A stretch of 64,000 bases of DNA from Oscillatoria sp. SIO1A7 (GCA_010672965.1 JAAHFN010000006.1:59319-123318); one strand, 5' to 3'; shown: positions 46,495 to 57,506, counted from the first letter of the stretch. Program-made: numbers and translations. Notes: generated from the letters alone by a model not told the origin.

Positions 46495-48468
46495 ATGACT
46501 TATTGCACTAATCCCGATTGCCAAAATCCACAGAATCCAGATATAGCAGACTTCTGCCACAGTTGCGGGTCGAAGTTGCTTTTGAAAAATCGCTATCGCA
46601 TCGTACATCCTCTAGAGAGGGGAAAAGATGGCGGTACTTTTTTGGCAGTCGATGAAGATCGACCATCTCAACCCCTATGCGCTATCAAGCAGTTTGTTCC
46701 TGCTGACGGAAAAAATAGCTCGCACGCTGATTCGATGCAGTTGGAGGAACTGGGTCAACACGCTCAGATACCGAAACTTTTAGCATCCTTTAATGATGAG
46801 GGCCGTCAATATTTAGTCCAAGAATATATTGAAGGTAAAACTCTAGGGCAGGAATTAGCAGAACAAGGGACTTTTAACGAAGCAAAAATCCGAGAACTGC
46901 TGGCCGATATGTTACCGGTGTTACAGTTTCTGCAAGGACGGGAAGCAATTCACCGAGACATCAAGCCAACAAACATAATTCGTCCGAGCGAAGGTGGCAA
47001 GCTGACTTTAGTTGACTTGAGTGCCTTTCAAATAAACTCGGGGCTGGGTCGATTTAAATCTCAAAAAACAATAGGAAGTGCAGAGTACGCAGCGCCAGAA
47101 CAAACAAAAGGGGAAGCGGTTTTTGCCAGCGACCTCTATAGCTTGGGCGTTACCTGTCTGCATCTGCTAACCGGACTCTCTTCCTTCGACCTATATGATG
47201 TCCAAGCAGAAGTATGGGTCTGGCGGAATTGCCTCAAGGAGCCGGTGAGCAAGCAGCTCGGTCGGGTTCTGGACAAACTGACTCAGCGCGATCGCAAGCT
47301 CCGTTATGCAACGGCTGCTGACGTTATCAAAGACCTAAAATACGCTCCAGTTCAAGACTATCTGCCTCCTCCGAAAACCAGGTTTGCCGCAGCCTTGGGC
47401 GGAGCGGCATTGGCGCTGCTATCCGTAGCTATGGGGCATCGGATGCCTTCTCCGACGCCGCAAACTTTTTCGGAGCCAGAGCCGCTTTCGACTCTGCCAG
47501 AAATTCCCTACAGTCTGCCAGAACTAGACCAGCTACCTCCTAGCCTGCAGAAACAAGTGCCGCCGATGCGGACTCTGGCCAGCACTTCTGGGCCCGTATG
47601 GTCTGTGGCTGTCAGTCCCAATGGCAAGGCGATCGCCAGCGGCAGCACTGACGGAACTATCCAGATTTGGAAAGTGGGCAGCAACAATCTCCGGGTCCCC
47701 ATGCGCACTCTCTATGGCCATTCCGAGCCGATTTGGTCTCTGGCAATCAGCTCCGATGGCAAACTACTGGCTAGCGGCAGTGCCGACAAGACTATTAAAG
47801 TCTGGAATCTAGCCACTGGGGAATTGCTGGATACTCTCAAAGGACATACAGCGGGGATTTTCTCCGTTGCCTTCAGCCCCGACAGCCAGCGCGTCGCCAG
47901 CGGCAGTTTTGATAAAACCGTTAAGCTTTGGCAAATCAATACCGACAAAAATTGGCGCTTTGCCGGTAACTTGCTCCATACCTTTAGCGGTCATAGCCAA
48001 GAAGTTCAATCGGTGGCATTCGCTCCAGACAACCGGACTCTGGCCAGCGCCAGTACCGACGGAACGATTAAGCTCTGGAATTGGCGCGCCGGAAAGCTGA
48101 TGCGCACTCTGACAGGCCATAAAGATTCAATCTGGTCTGTGGCGATTAGCCCCGATGGCAAAACTCTGGCTAGCGGTAGTTGGGACAAGACGATTAAGCT
48201 GTGGGATTTGAAAAAGGGCACCCTCCGGCGCACCCTTTACGGTCATTCCGAACAAATTCACTCTGTCGCCTTCAGCCCCAATGGCAAAACTCTCGCCAGC
48301 GGCGACTTGGGCGGCACTATCAAACTCTGGAGCGCCTACAGCGGCTGTCAAAAAGGAACCCTTAAAGGTCATACTGATTGGGTTGAAGTGGCTTTCGCCG
48401 CGAGCGGCAAAACTCTAGTCAGCGGTAGTTTTGACGATACTATTAAGCTGTGGCGATTAAAACAATAG
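46495..48468 (+). CDS. Ser/Thr protein kinase with zinc-ribbon N-terminus and seven WD40 repeats
   Basis: 657 residues from ATG 46495 (a TTG lies three codons earlier). Four cysteines (4, 9, 21, 24) form a zinc-ribbon-like start. Kinase: AIK lysine at 65, catalytic loop HRDIKPTN (153-160), Asp174 in LVDLSAF where DFG would be, GSAEYAAPEQ activation end. A hydrophobic helix at about 290-310 (AAALGGAALALLSVAMG) is probably membrane-spanning. Seven WD40 repeats from about 360 to the end (SVAFSPNGKTLASG, TIKLWDL) complete one propeller. The glycine loop is ERGKDGGTF, a weak match, and the missing DFG glycine hints at altered activity. Such kinases are common in filamentous cyanobacteria; substrate unknown. 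Confidence 0.88.
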   Translation: MTYCTNPDCQNPQNPDIADFCHSCGSKLLLKNRYRIVHPLERGKDGGTFLAVDEDRPSQPLCAIKQFVPADGKNSSHADSMQLEELGQHAQIPKLLASFNDEGRQYLVQEYIEGKTLGQELAEQGTFNEAKIRELLADMLPVLQFLQGREAIHRDIKPTNIIRPSEGGKLTLVDLSAFQINSGLGRFKSQKTIGSAEYAAPEQTKGEAVFASDLYSLGVTCLHLLTGLSSFDLYDVQAEVWVWRNCLKEPVSKQLGRVLDKLTQRDRKLRYATAADVIKDLKYAPVQDYLPPPKTRFAAALGGAALALLSVAMGHRMPSPTPQTFSEPEPLSTLPEIPYSLPELDQLPPSLQKQVPPMRTLASTSGPVWSVAVSPNGKAIASGSTDGTIQIWKVGSNNLRVPMRTLYGHSEPIWSLAISSDGKLLASGSADKTIKVWNLATGELLDTLKGHTAGIFSVAFSPDSQRVASGSFDKTVKLWQINTDKNWRFAGNLLHTFSGHSQEVQSVAFAPDNRTLASASTDGTIKLWNWRAGKLMRTLTGHKDSIWSVAISPDGKTLASGSWDKTIKLWDLKKGTLRRTLYGHSEQIHSVAFSPNGKTLASGDLGGTIKLWSAYSGCQKGTLKGHTDWVEVAFAASGKTLVSGSFDDTIKLWRLKQ

Positions 48469-48537
48469 CGATCGCTGGTTTGTTGTTAGTCATAGTTAGT
48501 TTTAAGGTGGGCAATGATGCCCACCTTATTTATTTAT

Positions 48538-48700
48538 TGGGCATGGGGAAGGGTGTAGGGCATGGGGAAGGGTGTAGGGTGTGGGGTGTAGGGTGTAGGG
48601 AATTAATAATTTTCCCAAGTTTTCCCCTTCTCCCAAGTCTTCCCCTTCTCCCAAGTCTTCCCCTACACCCTACACCCTACACCCTACACCCTTCCCCATG
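48538..48700. repeat. Simple repeats able to form a long hairpin
   Basis: GGGTGTAGGGTGTGGGG units (48553-48600) face CCTACACCCTACACCC (48660-48690) across a CCCAAGTCTTCCCCTT array (48612-48662). The arms are complementary, so the block between two convergent genes could fold as a terminator. Confidence 0.75.
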
Positions 48701-49678
48701 CTATTCCCAAAATCCTCGAATATCGACATTTCCCCCAGTTACAATAACGCCAATCCGGGCATCCGGGGCTCGAACTGCGCCTTGCAGAAGTGCTGCTGTA
48801 GCTAGAGCGCCGGTAGGTTCGACAACAATTTTCAATCTTTCCCAGAGAAAAAACATAGCATTGACAATCGCCTCTTCCGATACCGTCACCATATCGCGGA
48901 CGTAATGCAGCACTAAAGGAAAAGTAAATTGTCCCAAAGATGGCGTGCGGGCACCGTCGGCAATAGTATCGGGATTATGTACTGTTTGCAGGGTTTTGCT
49001 ATAGAAAGACCGCGTCGCATCGTCTGCCCGCTCTGGTTCCGCACCGATAACGCGACATTTCGGAGCAAGAGTATTGGCCGCTATGGCAGATCCAGAAAGC
49101 AATCCTCCCCCGCCGCAGCAGACTAATAAGTAGTCTAGCTCTCCGACTTCTTCTATTAGTTCTTTGGCCGCAGTTCCCTGTCCCGCTATTACCTGCTGAT
49201 TATCAAAAGGGTGGATGACCGTGCGATCGCGCTTGGCAACAAGTTTTTCCAGCAGTTTCTCTCGGGTAGTTTCTTTTCGGTTATAAAAAATAATCTCAGC
49301 TCCGTACTCCCGGGTGGCAGTTTTCTTCACGGCTGGAGCATCGTCTGGCATGGCGATCGCTGTTTTTATATCGAACAGGTGACCGGCAAGGGCGATCGCC
49401 TGAGCGTGATTTCCAGAAGAATAGGCCAGCACCCCTGCCTCTTTTTGTTCTGGCGAGAGTTGTGCTATTGCATTGTAAGCCCCGCGAAACTTAAAAGACC
49501 CGGTTCTTTGGAAATTCTCGCATTTAAAAAATACTCTAGCTTGGGTCAATTTATCCACCGTACTGGAGGTCATTACGGGGGTGCGATTAGCTCGATCGGA
49601 CAAGCGACGAGCCGCCGCCTCGATATCGGCATAAGAAACTGGTAAATGGGCGGGAATAGTTCCCTGAGTATTAGTCAT
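48701..49678 (-). CDS. Threonine/serine dehydratase or threo-3-hydroxyaspartate ammonia-lyase-like enzyme
   Basis: 325 residues, PLP fold-type II. The Schiff-base lysine is in QRTGSFKFRGAYNA, the substrate loop is AYSSGNHAQAIALAG, the phosphate-binding loop is CCGGGGLLSG, and the end VIVTGGNVDIRGF is typical. The length is that of the single-domain enzymes (serine racemase, catabolic threonine deaminase) with no regulatory ACT domain, so it is not the biosynthetic IlvA. Which hydroxy amino acid it acts on cannot be read. Start ATG 49678. Confidence 0.87.
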   Translation of the reverse strand: MTNTQGTIPAHLPVSYADIEAAARRLSDRANRTPVMTSSTVDKLTQARVFFKCENFQRTGSFKFRGAYNAIAQLSPEQKEAGVLAYSSGNHAQAIALAGHLFDIKTAIAMPDDAPAVKKTATREYGAEIIFYNRKETTREKLLEKLVAKRDRTVIHPFDNQQVIAGQGTAAKELIEEVGELDYLLVCCGGGGLLSGSAIAANTLAPKCRVIGAEPERADDATRSFYSKTLQTVHNPDTIADGARTPSLGQFTFPLVLHYVRDMVTVSEEAIVNAMFFLWERLKIVVEPTGALATAALLQGAVRAPDARIGVIVTGGNVDIRGFWE

Positions 49679-49731
49679 TATAGTAAGCAGTCAGCGTTCA
49701 GCTTTCAGCAGTCAGCTATAGAGCAGTAGTA

Positions 49732-49873
49732 TAGCGTTTCTCAAATAAGTGTAATAAACGATCGAACCCTAGAACCGTAGGGGCGACAGCATCCCTGAGA
49801 AAATTTCTTAGCTTCTAACGGCAACCGTCATATTGGGATGCTTCGCCCCAGACACCATCAATTTGAGAACCGG
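49732..49873. mobile_element. MITE-like element, family A, copy 3 (right end damaged)
   Basis: Left end TAGCGTTTCTCAAATAAG. The right end ATTTGAGAACCG then departs from the family (GGCG instead of CTA). Interior GGGGCGACAGCATCC and GGGATGCTTCGCCCC as in the other copies. Confidence 0.7.
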
Positions 49874-49885
49874 GCGTCCGCGACT

Positions 49886-50275
49886 TTAGTCATTTGACTG
49901 CGATCGCTTTTGCTTGGCTGTCAACCAGTCTATACCCACCGCGCCAGCCAATCCCACCCCATAGGCGAGAAAATCCCAAATTTCAAAGTGAGAGCCAAAG
50001 ATAATTTCGGCGAGAAACGAGCCATTGTTGGGAGTCAGGCCAAATAGTTGTGCGAATTCTATACTGACGGCGATCGCTCCAATGGCGATCGCTCTCAGAT
50101 ATGCAGCAGCTTTCCAAAACAAACTCAGAACAAAATATAAAAACGCCACCGCTACCACATCGCCCACATAATACCGGAAAAACTGCCAATAAAGTCCTTT
50201 AATATCGGCATAAATTAGGATAGCGATTCCCGCCAATAATGACATTAAGGCCGGAATCAAAAAGCGCTTCTGCAT
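49886..50275 (-). CDS. DUF2809 family membrane protein
   Basis: 129 residues from ATG 50275, with four predicted membrane segments: LIPALMSLLAGIAILIYA, GDVVAVAFLYFVLSLFW, LRAIAIGAIAVSIEFAQLFG and IWDFLAYGVGLAGAVGI. The SIEFAQLF and FEIWDFLAYGVG motifs match DUF2809 proteins, related to VanZ-like folds. The frame continues upstream through a repeat array as HTSHTSHTS, which is not part of the gene. Function unknown. Confidence 0.8.
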   Translation of the reverse strand: MQKRFLIPALMSLLAGIAILIYADIKGLYWQFFRYYVGDVVAVAFLYFVLSLFWKAAAYLRAIAIGAIAVSIEFAQLFGLTPNNGSFLAEIIFGSHFEIWDFLAYGVGLAGAVGIDWLTAKQKRSQSND

Positions 50276-50280
50276 AAATT

Positions 50281-50457
50281 TTGGGGTGTGGGAAGTGTGG
50301 GGAGTGTGGGAAGTGTGGGAAGTGTGGGAAGCGTGGGGAGCGTGGGAAGTGTGGGAAGTGTGGGAAGTGTGGGAAGCGTGGGAAGCGTGGGAAGTGTGGG
50401 AAGTGTGGGAAGTGTGGGAAGTGTGGGAAGTGTGGGAAGTGTGGGAAGTGTGGGAAG
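50281..50457. repeat. Nonanucleotide array, unit GTGTGGGAA, about 19 copies
   Basis: The consensus GTGTGGGAA alternates with GCGTGGGAA and GTGTGGGGA variants. Lacking stops, it stays open in several frames on both strands. It separates DUF2809 from gyrB and is followed by ATGCCCA and CACCCCA repeats. Confidence 0.9.
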
Positions 50458-50531
50458 AAAAATCAATGCCCAATGCCCAATGCCCAATGCCCCATGCCCC
50501 ATGCCCCACACCCCACACCCTACACCCTAAA

Positions 50532-52553
<2,022 letters not shown>

Positions 52554-52740
52554 CTATTGGCGACGATAGCTGAGTCTGTATCGAAATTTTTTTAGGGGTT
52601 CGAGACAAGGGGACAAGGGGCAGGGAGGCAGGGGGCAGGGGAGCAGGGGGACTTGGGAGGGTTCTGAGTTTTATCTGCAGATTTCGCTCCGACAATTTGC
52701 GTAATTACTTTTTAATTTTGAGTTTTGAGTCTTGAGTTCG

Positions 52741-52805
52741 GGACTTACGCAAAGATTCCATGAGTAGGGTGCTAGCGTCGCACCAGACTCTAGATGTAGA
52801 GTTTG
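52741..52805. repeat. Family B element, left half only
   Basis: GGACTTACGCAAAGATTCC followed by GCACCAGACTCTAGATGTAG, an interior shared in inverse with 45905-45935. The right GCGTAAGTCCT end is missing. A GGGGGCAGGGGAGCAGGGGG simple repeat lies just before (52610-52650). Confidence 0.6.
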
Positions 52806-52907
52806 ACCCGCAATTTGCGTTATTTCTGGAGTTGGAGCTTGAGGATAGTAGAGGGGTTGCAAAAAAGGACCCAATCGCAGAGAGACAATGGGATTTTGTG
52901 CGGGATT

Positions 52908-53036
52908 ATATCAAATCCGCTTAAACAGTCACAGTTTGTAGGGGTTCCCCGGGAGCGCCCCGGCCGCCCCGGGAGCGTCTGGGGCGCTCCCGGGGAACCC
53001 CTACGGGATTTATGTGTAATTAAGCGGATTTGATAT
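52908..53036. mobile_element. Inverted-repeat element, family C, copy 1 (129 bp)
   Basis: Ends ATATCAAATCCGCTTAA and TTAAGCGGATTTGATAT. The centre is a GTAGGGGTTCCCCGGGAGCG palindrome with its inverse CGCTCCCGGGGAACCCCTAC. Similar ends flank 54944-55096, and one end is visible at 63830. It is followed by a GTAGGACGGGC/GCCCGTCCTAC palindrome (53071-53127). Confidence 0.7.
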
Positions 53037-53218
53037 TATTAGAGGATTCCAAGAAATAAATTACCCAATTCGTAGGACGGGCTTCCGAGAAGTCCCAGCC
53101 CCAGGACAGGCGGGACGCCCGTCCTACAGGGAAACGATGGAGAAGTATTTATTTGCTCAAACAGAGCTGACCGCTTATCGCTTTCTTGCTTATCCCTAAA
53201 AAATTCCCTGAAAAATCT

Positions 53219-54136
53219 ATGCCTGGATTAATAGTTATTTGCGGGCCGACTGCAACGGGGAAGTCGGGATTGGCCTTGAACCTAGCTCAGCGCCTGGGTT
53301 CGGCAATTCTCGGTGCCGATTCTCGCCAAACCTATCGGGAGTTTGATATCGGTACGGCGAAGCCCACTGCTGCGGAACGAGAGTTGGTGCCCCACTATTT
53401 AATAGATATCTGCGATCCAACCGAAACTCTAACGGTTGCAGAATACCAAGAGCAAGCCCAAGCAGCGATCGCCAAGCATCTCCCCAAGTCTGCTCCCCCT
53501 TTGCTAGTGGGAGGCACGGGTTTATATATTAAAGCAGTGGTGCGGGGGATGAAGATTCCTAGAGTTCCACCTCAGCAAGAACTGCGATCGCAACTTTCCT
53601 CCCTCGGCCAAAGCCAATGTTATGCAATGCTCCAACAACTAGACTCAGAGGCCGCAAAAAAAATTCACCCCAATGATGCCACCCGGACTTTACGAGCTTT
53701 AGAAGTCTATTATGTTACCGGGCAACCCATGTCGGAACAGCAGGGAGAAAATCCCCCAGATTATCCTATTTTACAAATTGGTCTCGATTGCGATTCCGAA
53801 GCTGGCGATCGTCGCATTCAAAGGCGCACCGAGCAAATGTTTGCAGCCGGTTTTGTCGAAGAAGTCGAATATCTCTGTCAAAAATATGGGTTTGATTTGC
53901 CCTTATTGGATACTCTGGGCTATCGAGAAATCAAAGAATCTCTGGCTGGCAACGGAGATAGGGCGGCATCTTTAGAAACAGCGAAAGAATTGACAGCGCT
54001 ACATACCCGTCAATTTGCCAAGCGCCAGCGGACTTGGTTTCGCAGATATCCCGAGATCCAGTGGTTTGATGCGGATCGGCCGGATTTATGGGAGCGAGTT
54101 TGGGAGCTAGTGCAAGAGTTTAGAGGATTTCAGTAA
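53219..54136 (+). CDS. miaA: tRNA dimethylallyltransferase
   Basis: 305 residues from ATG 53219 (the open frame to a TTG at 53186 adds 11 residues before the P-loop and is unlikely). P-loop ICGPTATGKSGLALNLA, then GADSRQTYREFDIGTAKP, YLIDICDPTETLTVAEYQ, VGGTGLYIKAVVRG and NDATRTLRALEVYYVTG. The tRNA-binding part TLGYREI is followed by LHTRQFAKRQRTWFRR. It adds a dimethylallyl group to A37 of tRNAs reading UNN codons. Full length. Confidence 0.95.
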   Translation: MPGLIVICGPTATGKSGLALNLAQRLGSAILGADSRQTYREFDIGTAKPTAAERELVPHYLIDICDPTETLTVAEYQEQAQAAIAKHLPKSAPPLLVGGTGLYIKAVVRGMKIPRVPPQQELRSQLSSLGQSQCYAMLQQLDSEAAKKIHPNDATRTLRALEVYYVTGQPMSEQQGENPPDYPILQIGLDCDSEAGDRRIQRRTEQMFAAGFVEEVEYLCQKYGFDLPLLDTLGYREIKESLAGNGDRAASLETAKELTALHTRQFAKRQRTWFRRYPEIQWFDADRPDLWERVWELVQEFRGFQ

Positions 54137-54160
54137 TGCGACTATTTAACTACGGCAACA

Positions 54161-54479
54161 CTAAGATGCTTTCTGTCTCTCTATTTTCAAACTCAATTTG
54201 TCAAAATTATCTCTCAAAATCAAAACAATATTTGACGTTGGACTGTTGCCGGTACGAAGGTATATGAATTTGGGCGGATGACCGTAAACTAAACTACGCT
54301 GATGAAAGTCAGAGTCTTTGGAAACAATCGCAAAACCATTTGCCTTTGCGTATTCCCAAATAATTTCATCATCAGTATTCGTAAGTCCCAAGGATTTGAC
54401 ATGCTCGGAACTAGGATACAAGTCGATAATCCTGTAAACAATCCGGTCTGAGAGGTTTTCGTCTAGTAGCAGTTTCACA
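54161..54479 (-). CDS. DUF5615 PIN-like toxin
   Basis: 105 residues from GTG 54479, which overlaps the upstream stop as GTGA; the longer open frame to 54529 is the DUF433 gene read in another frame. KLLLDENLSDRIVYRI, TDDEIIWEYAKANGFAIVSK and DSDFHQRSLVYGHPPKFIYL are the Mut7-C/PIN-like features of the DUF5615 family, with Asp residues suited to metal binding. It is probably the ribonuclease toxin of the DUF433/DUF5615 pair. It looks intact, unlike the related pair at 57640-58424. Confidence 0.85.
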
Positions 54480-54699
54480 GCGATCCCACAAATAGTTTTT
54501 TCTCGCGATCTGCTGCAAAAGCAAGACAAGCCTTGATGTCTTCTGAGGTGAGTTCGGAAAAATCTTCCAAAATCTCTGCTTCGGTCATGCCACCTGCTAA
54601 ATATTCTAAGATGTCATAAACAGTGATTCGCATTCCCCGAATACAGGGCTTGCCACTGCGTTTTCCCGGCTCAATTGTGATAATATTTTGGTATTCCAT
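54475..54699 (-). CDS. DUF433 antitoxin
   Basis: 74 residues, full DUF433: ITIEPGKRSGKPCIRGMRIT, VYDILEYLAGGMTEAEILED and FSELTSEDIKACLAFAADRE. These winged-helix-like proteins bind the DUF5615 toxin encoded next and often repress their own operon. The last codons overlap the toxin GTG by 4 bp, so translation is probably coupled. ATG at 54699. Confidence 0.88.
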   Translation of the reverse strand: MEYQNIITIEPGKRSGKPCIRGMRITVYDILEYLAGGMTEAEILEDFSELTSEDIKACLAFAADREKKLFVGSL

Positions 54700-54943
54700 T
54701 AGATATGTTTTTACAGGTTAAAAAAACGATATGGGTAATGAGGCATATTGTCAAGTTGAAGGAGCGATCGCTCTCGTTAGCAATATCCTAGCACGGGTCG
54801 GGCTAAGCGGCTGTTTATTTATCAGTCTTGCTATTGCAATAAATTACAATAGCACTGCCAGCGGCGATCGCATATCCCTATAATAACCTGCTATACATTT
54901 TCGCGAATCTCAATTCCCGAGAGTCGTCCCTTAAGTGGTTCTT

Positions 54944-55096
54944 ATATCAAATACGCTTAATTAACTTAACCTAAAGAAGTTAATTCTTGCGTAGGACGGG
55001 CTTCCGAAAAGTCCGCCATAACGGCCAGGGACTTTTCGGAAGCCCGTCCTACGGGATTCCAAATTTTTTGTGCCGGTATTTAACCGAATTTGATAT
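54944..55096. mobile_element. Inverted-repeat element, family C, copy 2
   Basis: Ends ATATCAAATACGCTTAA and TTTAACCGAATTTGATAT. The interior is a GTAGGACGGGCTTCCG palindrome with its inverse CGGAAGCCCGTCCTAC (about 54992-55052). It lies 4 bp from the stop of the methyltransferase gene and may serve as its terminator. Confidence 0.7.
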
Positions 55097-55099
55097 TAC

Positions 55100-56029
55100 T
55101 CATCTTCTAAAAGCACGAAACATCCCAAATCGGCAAAGACCCGTGCCAAATGCGAGCCGCATCAGCAGAAGCGTCGGGACTTCTCGCAAAGATTTAATCA
55201 AACCAGATAGACCAAACCTTACCAACCCTTGAGGTCGGGCTACTCCTTGCCAGATAGAATCTAGCCAAGAAGGCAGAGTTTCCCCGGTCCAGTCTGCTGT
55301 AATGACCTTCTCTTCCGTTAATCCCGTTGCTTCTAAAAGCTCGGAAAAGCCTTCTATGCTGGCAAAGGCCGGATGAGACCATTGGTCTAGCAGTTGGCGC
55401 ATGACCGGGCGTTCCCAAAAATTGAGCGGATTTTGGCGATCGTCCCGTTGATTCCAATCCGCAACAACCAGAATACCACCGGGCTTGAGTACCCGCATTA
55501 GCTCTTTGGCAAAAATGGCTTTATCGGGCATATGGGGTCCGGCTTCTATCGACCAAACCACGTCAAAACTGGAATCTGGGAAAGAAAGCGCCATCGCATC
55601 ATCCACCTGAAAATTCACATCCAGGTCTTGTGGAGTTAACTCCCGAGCCCGTTTCACTTGTTCGGGACTGATGGTGATACCAGTAACGGCGAATCCATAA
55701 TCTTTTGCCAAAATGCGGCTGCTACCCCCAATGCCGCAACCAACATCTAAAACAGTGGTTTTTGGGGGCAATTTTTCTAAACCGCTCCAATTCACCATTT
55801 CACGGACAAAATCGGATTTAGCGGCTAGAAAATCCTTGCGTTGCGGCGGCGAGCCATAATGTCCTAAGTGGATGTGTTCGCCCCAGTAAAATTCTAAAAT
55901 ACCGTCTTCCGTCCATTGGTCGTAAGAGTTGGCGACGGAGCTAGAGGATTGATACCTGCGAGCGGTAAGCAGATAAAGCGCGATCGCTACTACCAAAACT
56001 AAAAAAACTAGAAAAAATAATAAATTCAT
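55100..56029 (-). CDS. MPBQ/MSBQ methyltransferase (tocopherol/plastoquinone synthesis)
   Basis: 309 residues. The N-terminal membrane anchor LLFFLVFLVLVVAIALYLL is followed by TARRYQSSSSVANSYDQWTE and GILEFYWGEHIHLGHYG. SAM-binding motif I is VLDVGCGIGGSSRILAKDYG; later VVWSIEAGPHMPDKAIFAKE and KPGGILVVADWNQRDDRQ. It closely resembles Synechocystis Slr0418, the 2-methyl-6-phytylbenzoquinol methyltransferase of vitamin E and plastoquinone synthesis, and is less like gamma-tocopherol methyltransferase. It ends RFGMFRAFRR as in that family. Membrane-bound, with the catalytic domain in the cytoplasm or stroma-like side. ATG at 56029. Confidence 0.92.
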   Translation of the reverse strand: MNLLFFLVFLVLVVAIALYLLTARRYQSSSSVANSYDQWTEDGILEFYWGEHIHLGHYGSPPQRKDFLAAKSDFVREMVNWSGLEKLPPKTTVLDVGCGIGGSSRILAKDYGFAVTGITISPEQVKRARELTPQDLDVNFQVDDAMALSFPDSSFDVVWSIEAGPHMPDKAIFAKELMRVLKPGGILVVADWNQRDDRQNPLNFWERPVMRQLLDQWSHPAFASIEGFSELLEATGLTEEKVITADWTGETLPSWLDSIWQGVARPQGLVRFGLSGLIKSLREVPTLLLMRLAFGTGLCRFGMFRAFRR

Positions 56030-56045
56030 CTTGGTGAAGACCTAA

Positions 56046-56324
56046 TTAATTGACAATTTTGATAATTTTCTGCAAGCTCCTCTTAATTCGCACGGCCAAT
56101 CCAGATGAGAAGGCTAAAATAAAGTTATCGTGCTTGCGGGACATCGAGGGGCGTTCCTCTGCTGGTTGCGAGCTTTGAGTCAGAGCTTCCATAGCTTTTT
56201 TCTTTTCAAATGGGTGGATGGCGGTGGGAATTCTGCCCATTCTTTGCAAATGCGATCGTAACATATAGGTGGGGTAAGGGGTAGGTTTTTCAGGTAAAAG
56301 AAGGCGTTTTTTTATCCTAGGCAT
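56046..56324 (-). CDS. Hypothetical protein
   Basis: 92 residues from ATG 56324, basic, with TPYPTYMLRSHLQRMGRIPT and a Lys-rich end. No family recognised. The frame is open further upstream but has no supporting start. It may be a remnant; it lies 16 bp upstream of the methyltransferase start on the same strand. Confidence 0.3.
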   Translation of the reverse strand: MPRIKKRLLLPEKPTPYPTYMLRSHLQRMGRIPTAIHPFEKKKAMEALTQSSQPAEERPSMSRKHDNFILAFSSGLAVRIKRSLQKIIKIVN

Positions 56325-56347
56325 CAGCAGGGGGATAGAGGTGCTGG

Positions 56348-56506
56348 TCAAGACGCAGCAGAGAGAGAGTCTGCCAGCAGGGGAAATGCCAGCAGGATCG
56401 TGCCTTGATAGAGGGCAAATCCACCTATAACGGCGATCGCTATCCATAGAACGACAAATTTGCCGTCCTTAATCTTCTCGCCGTCAAGCGATCGGCTGAA
56501 TGCCAT
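56348..56506 (-). CDS. Short membrane protein, chimeric-looking
   Basis: 52 residues from ATG 56506: AFSRSLDGEKIKDGKFVV then a membrane helix VLWIAIAVIGGFALYQGTIL. The first part is encoded by a segment (56451-56487) nearly identical to part of the gene at 58525-59151, where it reads SVDGEKIKDGKFVV. It is therefore probably a recombination product and may not be a working gene. Confidence 0.3.
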   Translation of the reverse strand: MAFSRSLDGEKIKDGKFVVLWIAIAVIGGFALYQGTILLAFPLLADSLSAAS

Positions 56507-56541
56507 GATAGGTTCGGCGGAAAAAAATTTCCTCGAAGGGG

Positions 56542-56571
56542 TTGACAAAGAAGTCAGAGCAAGGTTATAGT
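56542..56571 (+). promoter_or_regulatory. Sigma-70-type promoter upstream of the DUF6209-like gene
   Basis: TTGACA (56542-56547) and TATAGT (56566-56571) with 18 bp spacing. A diverged second copy of the surrounding sequence lies about 110 bp downstream (TTGGACA about 56650, TATGCT 56675-56680, both followed by a GCCAAG sequence). Either could drive the gene at 56906. Confidence 0.5.
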
Positions 56572-56905
56572 GCTAATGCAGGGTTTAGCCAAGGGAACGA
56601 CCGCATTTGGCTATGACAGGTTCATAAGACAAAAAGTTTACCCGAAGGCTTGGACAAAGGACTCTGGGCAAGGTTATGCTGCTTCTGTAGGATTTCGCCA
56701 AGCGATCGGCTGAAGTCCCTGCGGGCCGGAAGTCTTAGAATGCGGGCTTTCCCGGCTCAAGAGCCTTTTTGCGGTCCTATAATTAAGGTCAACCGCATGC
56801 TAACCATAAGTGCCCATAAGTGCTTAGGCTCCTAAACGCTTACCCTGTAAGCAGTTCAAAAATGCGTTTTACCCGTCCAATAACTAGGAGAAGAAAAAAA
56901 TAATA

Positions 56906-57457
56906 ATGCAAAAACTATGCAAGGTGCTAGTGGCATTACTCGTTGCCGTAGCTCTAACTTGGATTCCTTCCTTCGCTTCAGCTCCCGCACTGGCTGGCTC
57001 AGACACTCCTGGACTCCAGTTTGCAATTCAGCCTGGAACGGGGAAATTTGTCCAATTCCAAACCAGTCCCATTGTTGAGGGGGAACCAGTGGTCGTCTCG
57101 TTTGACTCGCTACGGGTGTCAGATCTTTCAAGTCATACCACAAATCCAGAATGCGGTTCACTTGAAGACCTAGATCTGGTAACAGGCTACGTCATGTCTG
57201 GTGATAGCGGCGATATAGACTCATTCCCACTGGTTGGGGGCTCCCTCAAGCTTGGAGCGTTTACTACCCCTGAGTGCTATGAAGGCAGTGAAGAGATCCA
57301 GATTTGGTTCATTGGCTACGACGAGGATGGGAGTAAATGTTACGACTCGGCTTTTAGCAAAAATTACCATTTTCCAGTAATTTGCCAAGAAGAACAGTTG
57401 AGTGAGGAAGTTCTCCCCGAAGAAGAACAGTTGAGTGAGGAAATTCTCTCCGAGTAA
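56906..57457 (+). CDS. Secreted protein, DUF6209-like
   Basis: 183 residues. Signal peptide QKLCKVLVALLVAVALTW to about APALAG (residue 31). The mature part is beta-rich: GLQFAIQPGTGKFVQF, EPVVVSFDSLRVSDL and IQIWFIGYDEDGSKCYDSAF with SKNYHFPV, which resembles DUF6209 proteins. Four cysteines may form disulfides. The tail carries two EEQLSEE-type repeats. TAGGAGAAG lies about 15 bp before ATG 56906, and a strong terminator follows the stop, so it is monocistronic. Role unknown. Confidence 0.65.
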   Translation: MQKLCKVLVALLVAVALTWIPSFASAPALAGSDTPGLQFAIQPGTGKFVQFQTSPIVEGEPVVVSFDSLRVSDLSSHTTNPECGSLEDLDLVTGYVMSGDSGDIDSFPLVGGSLKLGAFTTPECYEGSEEIQIWFIGYDEDGSKCYDSAFSKNYHFPVICQEEQLSEEVLPEEEQLSEEILSE

Positions 57458-57506
57458 GGCCACTTAGCCTTCGCTAGTGCCCAATGACGAGATACTAGCT
57501 TTAAGA

